Of a stretch of 64,000 nt of DNA, positions 8,541-16,681 are shown one piece after another. Numbering within the stretch: the stretch's first letter is position 1; every line of letters begins with the position of its first letter. A program made the translations under genes and the position numbers. This DNA comes from Chloroflexota bacterium (GTDB lineage Bacteria > Chloroflexota > Anaerolineae > Anaerolineales > Anaerolineaceae), in the NCBI GenBank assembly GCA_016887485.1, contig CP069394.1:1-64000 (forward strand), in the 5' to 3' direction. Below the pieces are notes generated by a model. That model did no database searches and had not been told where the DNA came from. It worked only from the letters and a program-made list of their open reading frames with translations.

Positions 8541-8762
8541 ATCCCCTCATCCGGCACTACGTGCCACCTTCCCCCAATGGGGGAAGGCTTAAATTTATCG
8601 TAGGTCACGCTTCCAGCGTGACTGTTTTGTCACGCAGGTTCGATCTTACGATCTCACCATGCATGACCTACATTTGTTGATCCCCTATAGTGGAGACTGA
8701 TGAGCTGTGAAGACATCCCTCATCCGGCACTACGTGCAACCTTCCCCCAATGGGGGAAGGCT
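8541..8762. repeat. Two copies of a dispersed CCCTCATCCGGC repeat flanking an inverted-repeat element
   Basis: Copies at 8543-8590 and 8716-8762 share CCCTCATCCGGCACTACG and a CCTTCCCCCAATGGGGGAAGG hairpin. Between them, 8598-8673 is bounded by TAGGTCACGC and GCATGACCTA-type inverted ends and contains a GTCACGC hairpin. A third, inverted copy of the outer repeat lies at 60168-60216. These resemble the short palindromic repeats scattered in many bacterial genomes. No coding capacity is seen. The rest of the 8489-8835 gap holds the inverted repeat GCTTCCCCTTGAGGGGAAGC at about 8795. Confidence 0.75.
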
Positions 8763-8835
8763 AAACAATACATATTGTGTTTATCTTCCTTTTGGCTTCC
8801 CCTTGAGGGGAAGCTTGTAATGAGGTGGGAAAATT

Positions 8836-9567
8836 CTAAAGGGGCCGCCAGGTCTGATAGAGCGCCAGGTTCCCCGGTTTGCCATCGGACAGGAAAGACT
8901 GGGTGACTTTAAAATGGGCTGACTCTGCCAGCTGGTTCAGGCTGGCCTCGGAGTAGGTATGCACATAGCGTAGGCCAACCTGGTCACTGGCACGCCAATC
9001 CAGCAGAACATCACCCTCATCCACATCCGTCGGTTCCAGTCCAGCCGCTGACCAGGGGACCACCCGCTTGGCCAGGCGTGGGCTGTTCTGCCACTGCCAG
9101 ACGGAGACTGCCACCCAGCCATCGGGGCCAATCAGGTCATGAAAAGCCTGGGCTGTTTGGTTTTGGAGGGTATGCCCGGGAATGTGATGCAAAACGGCAA
9201 AGCTGACCAGCGCGTCAAAGCGGTCCGTGGGAAACTGGTTCGCCCAATCTGGATCGCTCAGGTCCGCTTGCTGGAAGGTATAGCTGCCTTGCTCAGCCGG
9301 GCGTACCCTTTCTCTGGCAGAAGCCAGCAGACCTTTGCTGACGTCAACCCCAAGATATTGCCCCTTGTAGCCACTTTTTATTAAGGCACAAGCCAGGGTG
9401 CCGTTCCCGCAGCCCACATCCAGAATATTGGCCGCAGAAAGGAGATCGGGTACCAGTTGGCGGACGCCGGGTTGAGCCCGATTGCGGGTATCCGAAAAGG
9501 ACGCGGCAAACTTGTCATAGAAGCGGCGGTTGAGGTCAATCAGGAGTAGTTGGGTTTGTTCATTCAT
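8836..9567 (-). CDS. Class I SAM-dependent methyltransferase, TRM9/ABH8-like
   Basis: A 243-residue protein from the ATG at 9567; an in-frame ATG at 9588 would add seven residues. The N-terminal FYDKFAASFSDTRNRAQPGV (residues 16-35) matches the start of TRM9-type tRNA wobble-uridine methyltransferases. The SAM motif I is LDVGCGNGTLACAL, followed by GVDVS as the motif II acid. Assignment to tRNA modification is tentative because many small-molecule methyltransferases share this fold. No ribosome-binding site is visible. A TATACT box lies just upstream of the 9567 start, so the message may be leaderless, and a start at 9588 would then be excluded. Confidence 0.75.
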   Translation of the reverse strand: MNEQTQLLLIDLNRRFYDKFAASFSDTRNRAQPGVRQLVPDLLSAANILDVGCGNGTLACALIKSGYKGQYLGVDVSKGLLASARERVRPAEQGSYTFQQADLSDPDWANQFPTDRFDALVSFAVLHHIPGHTLQNQTAQAFHDLIGPDGWVAVSVWQWQNSPRLAKRVVPWSAAGLEPTDVDEGDVLLDWRASDQVGLRYVHTYSEASLNQLAESAHFKVTQSFLSDGKPGNLALYQTWRPL

Positions 9568-9642
9568 CGCATGCAAAGTATAGGGCAAGATCCATCATTC
9601 CGCAATCAAAAAATGGTTAAATATTGCGAGGCTGTACCAACG

Positions 9643-9668
9643 AAAAAAGACGCTGAACTCAGCGTCTT
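9643..9668 (-). terminator. Rho-independent terminator after the site-2 protease gene
   Basis: AAGACGCTGA (9647-9656) pairs perfectly with TCAGCGTCTT (9659-9668). On the minus strand it is followed by a run of T. Confidence 0.85.
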
Positions 9669-9692
9669 CAGTGATCGTGTGGGAATAGATCC

Positions 9693-10802
9693 TTAGATCT
9701 TCTCAGGCGCATCTTCAGGAGATCGGGGATCTACAGGCCAGTTATGGTCTCGCAGCCAAATCATCTGCTGCACGGATTGAGGGGTGACCAGGCCGATCAG
9801 TTGTCCGTCTTTGATCACAGGCTGGGTGCTGCATTCTGAGAAGCGGGGCAGCATGTCATTTACGGACATCTTCGGGTCCAATCCCTGGGGTTCCACGCCG
9901 ATGGCTGCATAGGCCGGGGCATGGGTGCCCAGGCGCTCTAGCGCTGCTTTGAGGTCCTCTTGACGGATGATACCAAGATAATGCCCATTGGAAGTCACGG
10001 GCATATCCCGCTGTCCGGTGGAGGCCGTGAGTTGATAGACAGTGGTTAGGGGCTGGTTGGCTTCGACCTGGTAAAACAGGTTGACCAGCACATCCCGAAC
10101 CGATAAGCCGTCCAGGCCAGCCTTGATCGTCTCAGCCTGGGTCTCTGCGCCTGCACTCCACCAGACAAAGATGGAGGTTAGGATCAGCCAGGTGTTGAAG
10201 AACATCCCCAACACGCCCATCAGCACGGCAAACCCGCGGCCGACACCTGCAGCAACCTTGGTTGCTTTCACCCGGTCCATAACCAGAGCTAATAAGGCCC
10301 GCAGCATCCGCCCGCCGTCCATTGGGAAAGCGGGAATCACATTGAAAACAACCAGGGTGACATTCGCCAATAGCAGTTGCATCCAGAAATTGCTGGCAAT
10401 TAAATTAAGGGTTAGGGTCTGGGTGAAGAAACCGGAAAGGGCCAAGCCGCCTGTGATGACCCCCGCAAGGATCACATTGACCAAAGGTCCCGCTGCCGCC
10501 ACCAGGAATTCCTTGAGGGGTTCCTCCGGCATATGGTCCACACGGGCCAGGCCGCCAATGGGGAGGAGGGTGATATCTTTGGTTGGAATGCCGAACCGGC
10601 GCGCCATCAGGGCGTGCCCAAATTCATGCAGGACGACGAAAAAGAACAAGGCCAGTACCAGGGCAAAATTCATCAGGGTTTCCATTGATGTTTCCCCTGT
10701 GGTCAGGCCCGAAACGACGACCCAGAGCACGAGAATCAAAAATGTGAGGTGGATTTTCAGGTCAATCCCCGAAATTTTACCGATATTGATGGACCACTTC
10801 AT
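9693..10802 (-). CDS. Site-2 protease family (M50) metalloprotease with C-terminal CBS domains
   Basis: A 369-residue membrane protein with about six transmembrane segments in residues 18-215. The zinc site is HEFGH at 59-63 (catalytic Glu60), with the third ligand in FPMDGGRML. Residues about 240-355 form a pair of CBS modules, which bind adenine nucleotides in other proteins. This is the SpoIVFB-like architecture: intramembrane cleavage of regulators gated by a nucleotide-binding module. The substrate cannot be told. It is a single-gene unit with a terminator just after the stop, divergent from elp3. Confidence 0.92.
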   Translation of the reverse strand: MKWSINIGKISGIDLKIHLTFLILVLWVVVSGLTTGETSMETLMNFALVLALFFFVVLHEFGHALMARRFGIPTKDITLLPIGGLARVDHMPEEPLKEFLVAAAGPLVNVILAGVITGGLALSGFFTQTLTLNLIASNFWMQLLLANVTLVVFNVIPAFPMDGGRMLRALLALVMDRVKATKVAAGVGRGFAVLMGVLGMFFNTWLILTSIFVWWSAGAETQAETIKAGLDGLSVRDVLVNLFYQVEANQPLTTVYQLTASTGQRDMPVTSNGHYLGIIRQEDLKAALERLGTHAPAYAAIGVEPQGLDPKMSVNDMLPRFSECSTQPVIKDGQLIGLVTPQSVQQMIWLRDHNWPVDPRSPEDAPEKI

Positions 10803-10933
10803 TAATATATTCCTCTCGTCTTAGATTTTTATTCTAGCAAATCAGGTTACCAAGCGAGTATAAGAAATTTATCTATATGAAGTAATCCTCCTGCAAAACC
10901 GGATTGGATTGGATTAAAAGGATCAATTCTGGG

Positions 10934-10939
10934 TACAAT
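10934..10939 (+). promoter_or_regulatory. Candidate -10 box of the Elp3 gene, close to the start codon
   Basis: TACAAT lies 8 nt before the ATG at 10948 and no Shine-Dalgarno sequence is present, suggesting a leaderless or nearly leaderless mRNA. A -35 match (TTGGAT at 10909) is weak, with a 19-bp spacer. Confidence 0.45.
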
Positions 10940-10947
10940 TCAGCCAT

Positions 10948-12561
10948 ATGAAAGCAGAAGCCTGGCAGAAAAAACGTGAATACACTGAAATTGAACTTGG
11001 ACTGGCTCTTGAGATCCTCAAAGAGCTGAAGGCTGGTGTGGATTTACATACCGCCCAGCGTGCTCATCCCAAACCGGATGGTGGGGGCTTTATTCCCAAG
11101 CATGCCCTGGTGACCGTCTATCGTCAGATGATCGAATCGGGGGATTGGGATGAAGATGAGGCCTTACTCAAACTGATCCGGATGAAACCGATCCGGACGC
11201 TATCCGGCGTAACGACCGTCACGGTGCTGACCAAGTACCATCCCTGCCCGGGCAACTGCATTTTCTGCCCTCAGGAGGATACGCTCCCCAAGAGCTATCT
11301 CAGTGAAGAGCCGGGGGCCAAGCGGGGAGTGGAAAATAATTTCGATCCCTTCTTCCAGGTGCATAACAGGATCAAAGCCCTGGAAGCCGTGGGCCACCCG
11401 ACCGATAAGATTGAATTGTTAATCCTGGGGGGCAGTTTTAGCTCCTATCCCCGCGATTATCAGGAATGGTTCATCCGCCGCTGTTTTGACGCGATGAACG
11501 ATGTGGCACCTGGTGAGGATACTAGTCAAGAGACTCTGGCCGAGGCCCAGCAGCGTAATGTGAACGGCACCCATCGCAATGTGGGGTTGGTAGTGGAGAC
11601 CCGGCCGGATCTGGTGACCAAGGAAGAATTGGCCTGGTACCGGACATTGGGTGTGACCAAGGTACAGATGGGCGCGCAGAGCATGGATGATAAGATCCTC
11701 AAGCTCAATCACCGCGGCCATACTGTTCAGGATACGTTGGATGCAACAGCTTTGCTGCGAGCAGGGGGCTTTAAGATCGTCCTGCACTGGATGCCCAATT
11801 TGTTGGGTGCGACGCCTGAGAGTGACCGAGAAGATTTCCAGCGCTTGTGGGGTGAAGGTGCGGTCTGCCCGGATGAACTTAAGATTTATCCCTGCCAACT
11901 TCTGGAAAATACTGTGTTATATGAACACTGGCAGCGGGGTGAATACCATCCCTATTCCGAAGCGACCTTGCTGGATTTGATCACGGATAACAAAACGACC
12001 GTGCCGCGCTATTGCCGGATCAACAGGGTTATTCGGGACATTCCTTCCACCTATGTGGTGGAAGGGAATAAAAATACAAGCTTGCGGCAGGACATCCAAC
12101 GCGAGATGAAGCGCCGGGGAACCCATTGTGACTGCATCCGTTGCCGGGAAGTGCGGCGGTTGGAGGTGACGGGTGGGGCGGTCTCGCTCCATGACCTGAC
12201 CTATCGCCCAGCCAATGCAGAGGAGCATTTCCTGTCCTTTGATACCGAGGAGGATAAACTGGCGGGGTTCCTGCGCTTGTCACTGCCCGAGGATACCAGT
12301 GTGACGGGGATGGCGGATCTGGATGGCGCGGCGATCATCCGGGAAGTGCATGTCTACGGTCAGTCGCTTGAGGTTGGTGAGGAGCGGGCTGGGATTGCTC
12401 AGCACAGCGGTCTGGGCACTCGATTGATCTCCGAAGCTGAACTAATTACCAAAGCGAGTGGCTTTGATAAACTGGCCGTGATCGCAGCCGTCGGCACCCG
12501 GGGTTATTACGCTGGTCGAGGCTTTGAGCTGAGCGACCATTATATGATCAAACATCTCTAG
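10948..12561 (+). CDS. Elp3-family radical SAM tRNA uridine-34 acyltransferase
   Basis: A 537-residue protein. The radical SAM core has the iron-sulfur motif Cys100-x3-Cys104-x2-Cys107 (CPGNCIFC). It is followed by GGSFSSYP, VVETRPD and KVQMGAQSMDD segments typical of Elp3. The C-terminal GNAT domain (about 440-537) has GLGTRLI and GYYAGRGFEL for acetyl-CoA binding. In archaea and eukaryotes Elp3 makes the cm5 side chain on wobble uridine using acetyl-CoA. Bacterial examples, including Dehalococcoides, have one polypeptide without other Elongator subunits. None of those subunits is seen here. The intermediate part has further cysteines (HCDCIRC). Confidence 0.93.
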   Translation: MKAEAWQKKREYTEIELGLALEILKELKAGVDLHTAQRAHPKPDGGGFIPKHALVTVYRQMIESGDWDEDEALLKLIRMKPIRTLSGVTTVTVLTKYHPCPGNCIFCPQEDTLPKSYLSEEPGAKRGVENNFDPFFQVHNRIKALEAVGHPTDKIELLILGGSFSSYPRDYQEWFIRRCFDAMNDVAPGEDTSQETLAEAQQRNVNGTHRNVGLVVETRPDLVTKEELAWYRTLGVTKVQMGAQSMDDKILKLNHRGHTVQDTLDATALLRAGGFKIVLHWMPNLLGATPESDREDFQRLWGEGAVCPDELKIYPCQLLENTVLYEHWQRGEYHPYSEATLLDLITDNKTTVPRYCRINRVIRDIPSTYVVEGNKNTSLRQDIQREMKRRGTHCDCIRCREVRRLEVTGGAVSLHDLTYRPANAEEHFLSFDTEEDKLAGFLRLSLPEDTSVTGMADLDGAAIIREVHVYGQSLEVGEERAGIAQHSGLGTRLISEAELITKASGFDKLAVIAAVGTRGYYAGRGFELSDHYMIKHL

Positions 12562-12588
12562 CTCTTGGGGGCTAAGGGGAATTGCGAA

Positions 12589-12594
12589 TATAAT
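12589..12594 (+). promoter_or_regulatory. -10 box of the Bax-inhibitor-1 gene
   Basis: TATAAT at 12589-12594 is 28 bp before the ATG at 12622, with AAGGAG between them. No clear -35 is seen. Confidence 0.45.
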
Positions 12595-12621
12595 TAAGCA
12601 TAGATCGCTTAAGGAGTTAAT

Positions 12622-13368
12622 ATGTCAAACGAATTTAATCCACTTACGGGTGAATATCAGGACCAGCATAACCTGGTAGAGCTGAATGACTTACAGGTTG
12701 ATGATGTTTTCAAGACCGTCATGCGGCGGGTGTACCTCTGGATGGCGCTAGGCTTGCTGGTGACCACCGGTGCGGCCCTGGCCACCGTGATGACCCCGCT
12801 GGGGAACCTGGTTTTCAGCAGTATTTTTGTCTTTTATGGCCTGATCTTTGGCGAATTGATCATGGTGATGGTGCTGAGCGCGGGGATTCGCAAGCTGCAC
12901 CCTGCTGTGGCCGGTGCTTTATTCTTTGCCTATGCTGGGCTGAACGGGATCACGCTCTCATCGATCTTCCTGGTCTATCAGTTGGGCAGCATCGGGATGG
13001 CTTTCTTCACAGCTGCTCTTTTGTTTGGCGCTATGAGCCTGATTGGTTATTCCACCAAGAAGGACCTTAGCAACTGGCGGGGTTACCTGATGATGGGCCT
13101 AATTGGGTTGGTCATCGCTTCGGTTGTGAATATCTTCCTGGCCAGTTCCGGGATGAACTGGTTGATTTCGATCATCGGCGTGTTCTTGTTCCTTGGCCTC
13201 ACGATTTATGACACCCAGCAGATCCGCCGGATGACCGTGCAGAGCATGCAGATGGGTGATGAAGCAGTTGAGATGAAGATGGGAGTCCTCGGTGCGCTCA
13301 AGCTCTATCTGGATTTCATCAATATTTTCCTTTACTTGCTGCGGCTTTTTGGACGGCGCAGACGGTAA
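12622..13368 (+). CDS. Bax inhibitor-1/YccA family membrane protein
   Basis: A 248-residue protein with seven hydrophobic segments after a 30-residue cytoplasmic N-terminus. It carries the family signature GLTIYDTQQI near residue 193 and ends in LYLDFINIFLYLLRLFG. Members form pH-sensitive calcium leak channels (BsYetJ) or bind the FtsH protease (YccA). Which applies here is unknown. It is preceded by AAGGAG and a TATAAT box and followed by a terminator, so it is a one-gene transcript. Confidence 0.92.
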   Translation: MSNEFNPLTGEYQDQHNLVELNDLQVDDVFKTVMRRVYLWMALGLLVTTGAALATVMTPLGNLVFSSIFVFYGLIFGELIMVMVLSAGIRKLHPAVAGALFFAYAGLNGITLSSIFLVYQLGSIGMAFFTAALLFGAMSLIGYSTKKDLSNWRGYLMMGLIGLVIASVVNIFLASSGMNWLISIIGVFLFLGLTIYDTQQIRRMTVQSMQMGDEAVEMKMGVLGALKLYLDFINIFLYLLRLFGRRRR

Positions 13369-13391
13369 GAAGGTGTTCCATTAAAGAAAAG

Positions 13392-13427
13392 AACAGGTTG
13401 CCTCGTGAAGATGGCAGCCTGTTTTTT
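13392..13427 (+). terminator. Rho-independent terminator after the Bax-inhibitor-1 gene
   Basis: AACAGG-TTGCC pairs with GGCA-GCCTGTT across a 10-nt loop, followed by TTTTTT. Confidence 0.75.
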
Positions 13428-13479
13428 CTCTAATAGCATTCGTTACCCTTACCCTCCACAGGAGAATGGTTGGGGTGGG

Positions 13480-14250
13480 GTTAGGGCTGGATTGCTTCGT
13501 CCCTCGCAATGACAAGAAGAGTAGGCCACATGCCGCGCAGCGCATGTGACAGTTCCTGATCCGGGCGGCCACAGAGAGCCGCCCCTACGCTTGTATAGAT
13601 TAATAAATAAGATGGGGAATGGCGAAGGAAAAGGAGATTTCGAAGAAACGATCCGATGTGAGGTTTGGGTCTGGATTGCTTCGTGCCTCGCAATGACAAG
13701 AAGAGTAGGTCACATGCCGCGCAGCGCATGTGACAGTTCCTGATCTGGGCAGCCACAGAGAGCCGCCCCTACGTTTGTAATGATTAATAAATAAGATGGG
13801 GATTGTCGAAGGAAAAGTGGATTTCGAAGAAATAATCCGATGTGAGTATTTGGCATGGATTGTTTTGTTCCTCGCAATGACAAGTAGGTGTAGGTCACAT
13901 GCCGCGCAGCGCATGTGACAATAGACAATTAGGACAGCCACAGAGAGCTGTCCCTATGTTTGTATTGTTTAATTAATGAGATATGGAATGTCGAAGGAAG
14001 AGAGGATTATTATAAATCGATTCAATGAGAATAGTTAACTTGGATTGCTTCGTGCCTCGCAATGACAAGAGGTGTAGGTCACATGCCGCGCAGCGCATGT
14101 GACAGTTCCTGATCTGGGCAGCCACAGAGAGCCGCCCCTATTGGATTGCTTCGTGCCTCGCAATGACAAGTAGCGCATGTGACCATACTAAAACAGGGCG
14201 GCCACGGAGAGCCGCCCCTACGTATATCACATCGCAATGACAAGCGTATT
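13480..14250. repeat. Tandem array of about 184-bp repeat units
   Basis: The word ATTGCTTCGT (or a close variant) recurs at 13491, 13675, 13859 and 14044, a period of 184-185 bp, and again at 14145 as a shortened last unit of about 100 bp. Each full unit contains, in order: GGATTGCTTCGTGCCTCGCAATGACAAG; a CACATGCCGCGCAGCGCATGTG near-palindrome; a GGGC-GGCC/GGCC-GCCC hairpin ending in CCCCTACG; and an AT-rich part with AATAAATAAGATGGGGA and GAAGGAAAAG. The second and third units are the most divergent. Open frames across it merely translate the repeat. The array fills most of the 13369-14253 gap. Confidence 0.9.
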
Positions 14251-14253
14251 TGA

Positions 14254-14829
14254 TTAATGAATCAATTTGAGGGGGAGTTGAACCAGCCAGCTAAACCAGC
14301 GCAGGATCACAGGCTCCAGTGCAATGGCTGCAAAGCCCATTGCTGCACCAACCAGCCAGCCCACGACAACATCGGACACATAATGCACTCCCAGCATGAC
14401 CCTAGAGATTCCGACCCAGGGCGCCCAGAGGAGGACGGTCAGGGCGAACCATTCCGGCCCGGCACAACAGGCCATCACAGCCAGGGCAGCTGAACGAGCG
14501 GCGTGCCCTGAGGGGAAGGAGTGGGGGTCGGTGATCCGGTAGATCTGGCCCCATTCACCTTCCGGGCGGGGACGGCGGATGGTGTATTTGAGGATAATAA
14601 CGACGGTTGCCATGATCGTGAGCCCAATTCCCAGGAACACGGCTCGTTCACGCCAGGCTTCCGAACCGAACAGCCACACGATGAACAGCCCGGCCAGCCA
14701 GAACCAGGAATCGCCGGAATGGGCGAAGAACTTGAGGAAAATACCCAACCAATGCCGGTGATCCGGGACGCGCAGCCTTTTGGAGAGACTGGCGTCAGCT
14801 TTCATCAGGGGTTTCAGCCATTCTTTCAT
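14254..14829 (-). CDS. PAP2 family membrane phosphatase
   Basis: A 191-residue protein with about five transmembrane segments. All three phosphatase motifs are present: KYTIRRPRP (Lys-x6-Arg-Pro type), PSGHAA, and SRVMLGVHYVSDV (Ser-Arg-x5-His-x3-Asp). Members remove phosphate from lipid phosphates such as phosphatidate, phosphatidylglycerophosphate or undecaprenyl diphosphate. It overlaps the upstream nucleotidyltransferase gene by four bases, so it is the third cistron of a tightly coupled three-gene operon. A pathway making a lipid or polyprenyl-linked product would fit, but that is inference. Confidence 0.92.
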   Translation of the reverse strand: MKEWLKPLMKADASLSKRLRVPDHRHWLGIFLKFFAHSGDSWFWLAGLFIVWLFGSEAWRERAVFLGIGLTIMATVVIILKYTIRRPRPEGEWGQIYRITDPHSFPSGHAARSAALAVMACCAGPEWFALTVLLWAPWVGISRVMLGVHYVSDVVVGWLVGAAMGFAAIALEPVILRWFSWLVQLPLKLIH

Positions 14830-15605
14830 TGCTGGCCCTCAAGATCCTGCCGGAGAATTTCCAACTGGTGGGGTTTGTCAGCATCCATTGCCATTTCGGC
14901 ATAGGGACAGCGCAGCGCGGTGGCCTTGATTTCGAGCCGCTTGCAAATCCGTTCGACAGCCTTATCCAGCGTCACCAGGTGTAGAGCGACCAACAGGAGG
15001 TTATCCAATCCGAGCAGACCTGCCTGACGCAAAGGGTGCTTGCGGTTTTCAGCCAGTGCTTTCCAGATGGGTCGTTCGGCCGTAAAGAGGTGCTGGTCGA
15101 TCAGGTTCAGGTCACCGCCACAGACAGAGATGTCCTTTAACCGGACATATGACCTGCCGGCCTGGGGAAAGCGCGCCTCCATAATCTCTTTTTGGATCAC
15201 GTTGTAATAGATCAGAGAATTCGGATTGTGGGGAATTTGATCCGCTAACCAATCCACCATCTCAATTTGGATCGCAGGGATATCAGAGGAAGCAATGATG
15301 ACTTTGTCCTGTTCCGGGACGAGTTCCGCAGCATGCAGGACGCCGATTTTGATGTTCTCAAATAAACTGCCGCTATCTGGTAGATAATCCAGAGGTTTGG
15401 GAGAATGGAGCCCGTTATCGGCTTTCAGACCCATCACTGTGATGGATTGCACAGCTTCTGAAGCGGACAGGGCATCAATTACCCATTGAGCCATTGGTTT
15501 GCCATCAATTGGGATCAGGCTGCGATGGCCTTTAGGTGCGGAATCGTACAGAGGATCATCAGGTGAAAGCAATCCGCCGCCCAGAACGATTGCATGCAAC
15601 GCCAT
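14826..15605 (-). CDS. MobA-like NTP transferase domain protein
   Basis: A 259-residue protein. It starts with the nucleotidyltransferase glycine-rich loop AIVLGGG, followed by KGHRSLIPIDGKPMAQWVIDAL, where the lysine and GKPM segment bind the nucleotide. VIIASSDIPAIQ supplies the metal-binding aspartate. Enzymes of this type transfer a nucleotide to a sugar phosphate, alcohol phosphate or molybdopterin. The long C-terminal region differs from MobA, so the substrate is unknown. The start codon overlaps the stop of the upstream gene (TAATG), and its own stop overlaps the PAP2 start by four bases. Confidence 0.8.
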   Translation of the reverse strand: MALHAIVLGGGLLSPDDPLYDSAPKGHRSLIPIDGKPMAQWVIDALSASEAVQSITVMGLKADNGLHSPKPLDYLPDSGSLFENIKIGVLHAAELVPEQDKVIIASSDIPAIQIEMVDWLADQIPHNPNSLIYYNVIQKEIMEARFPQAGRSYVRLKDISVCGGDLNLIDQHLFTAERPIWKALAENRKHPLRQAGLLGLDNLLLVALHLVTLDKAVERICKRLEIKATALRCPYAEMAMDADKPHQLEILRQDLEGQQ

Positions 15606-16528
15606 TAGTTCAGTTCCTGAAGTTGGGGCCTGAATCCGACTGTATTGACCAGTTCAGAGATCATCCCAAAATAAAGTGCGTTGGTGTAATCCACTTTGCC
15701 GGTATAGCCGCTGGCAGCCAGCAGCGCGGCTTCCATCATATTGGTGCCAAAAGAACGCCCATCAAGCACGGGGGTGGTGGTCATCAGGTATTTCACACCT
15801 GCGTTGCGGAAGAGGTTAGTGTCATATTCCGTGGTTGTGTTGGTCACGATGACTTTGCCTTCCAGGTGATCCGGCATATAGCGAGTGATATAGTGGCAAT
15901 CACCGGCAATGACAGACGCGTTCTGAAAAGCCCTTTCAAACTTGGGCATGCGTTTCATTTGATTATCACCAACTGGATAGACCCAGCTGAAGGGCAGGCG
16001 GCTGACGATGGGGATCAACAGGGCGGCCATTGTTTTAACGCCCCGTTCTTTATGAATGGGAAGATTTATCCCCAGGGAGAACATCGCATCTCCAAAGAGG
16101 CATTCGTAACCGGCATCCATGAAAGTCCGGAGCAGGCCATAACGATCCACAGCGGTCATTACCAGCACCTTGCGGCCGATCTGATCGAGGTAATCGCTGA
16201 TCTCTTCTTCGAGGACACTCGCAGCGAGGGCTTCGAGTGTATTCTTTAACCCGCAACCATCTGCCAGAGGGGTCTGCTTCACATCCTGGACCATTGGCAG
16301 GATGGAATGGAGGGGATACCACTTGTTGTCGACGAACAGACCGAGATCCGTGCCGCCAACGCCAAAGGCGTCCACTTTGCCATCCAATTCTCGGTACATT
16401 TTTCGGGCGGCTTGCATGTCGCCATCGGTACCGACGCGGCTGATTTGAACGGTCTCACCGAGAAGCTCAATTTCGACCGATTTATCACGCTGTGAAGACC
16501 CAATGCTGATGGAGATTGCTTTTTTCAT
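15605..16528 (-). CDS. Conserved protein of unknown function, dehydrogenase-like
   Basis: A 307-residue cytoplasmic protein. It starts with MKKAISISIGSS, contains FGVGGTDLG near residues 55-63 and a KVIVTNTTTEYD segment, and ends with a GRSFGTNMMEA motif. Related Chloroflexota and Firmicutes proteins are, to my recollection, often labelled quinate 5-dehydrogenase-like. I see no standard Gly-x-Gly-x-x-Gly nucleotide loop to confirm that. It is the first gene of the operon with the nucleotidyltransferase and PAP2 genes, all coupled by overlapping stop and start codons. The substrate of the three enzymes is unknown. Confidence 0.6.
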   Translation of the reverse strand: MKKAISISIGSSQRDKSVEIELLGETVQISRVGTDGDMQAARKMYRELDGKVDAFGVGGTDLGLFVDNKWYPLHSILPMVQDVKQTPLADGCGLKNTLEALAASVLEEEISDYLDQIGRKVLVMTAVDRYGLLRTFMDAGYECLFGDAMFSLGINLPIHKERGVKTMAALLIPIVSRLPFSWVYPVGDNQMKRMPKFERAFQNASVIAGDCHYITRYMPDHLEGKVIVTNTTTEYDTNLFRNAGVKYLMTTTPVLDGRSFGTNMMEAALLAASGYTGKVDYTNALYFGMISELVNTVGFRPQLQELN

Positions 16529-16681
16529 GTAATAATCCTTCGATTAATTCTAGCGGGTAGTATATCATACTGTGAACTTGTGACTTTAATCATTATTCAG
16601 TCAAACACGCCAATTTTAGTCTGGATACGGAGCGCTTTCAAGTATAATCAGGGCGTTTGTGAAAATAAAGGAGAATGTGAC

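Noticed and set aside
13381-13941. Several overlapping minus-strand open frames with repeated RNCHMRCAAC and LSLRGTKQS peptides
   Set aside because: They are translations of the 184-bp repeat. Their similarity follows the DNA repeat, and they lack start signals.
13480-14250. CRISPR array
   Set aside because: The unit is 184 bp, all parts of it are repeated, and there are no unique spacers.
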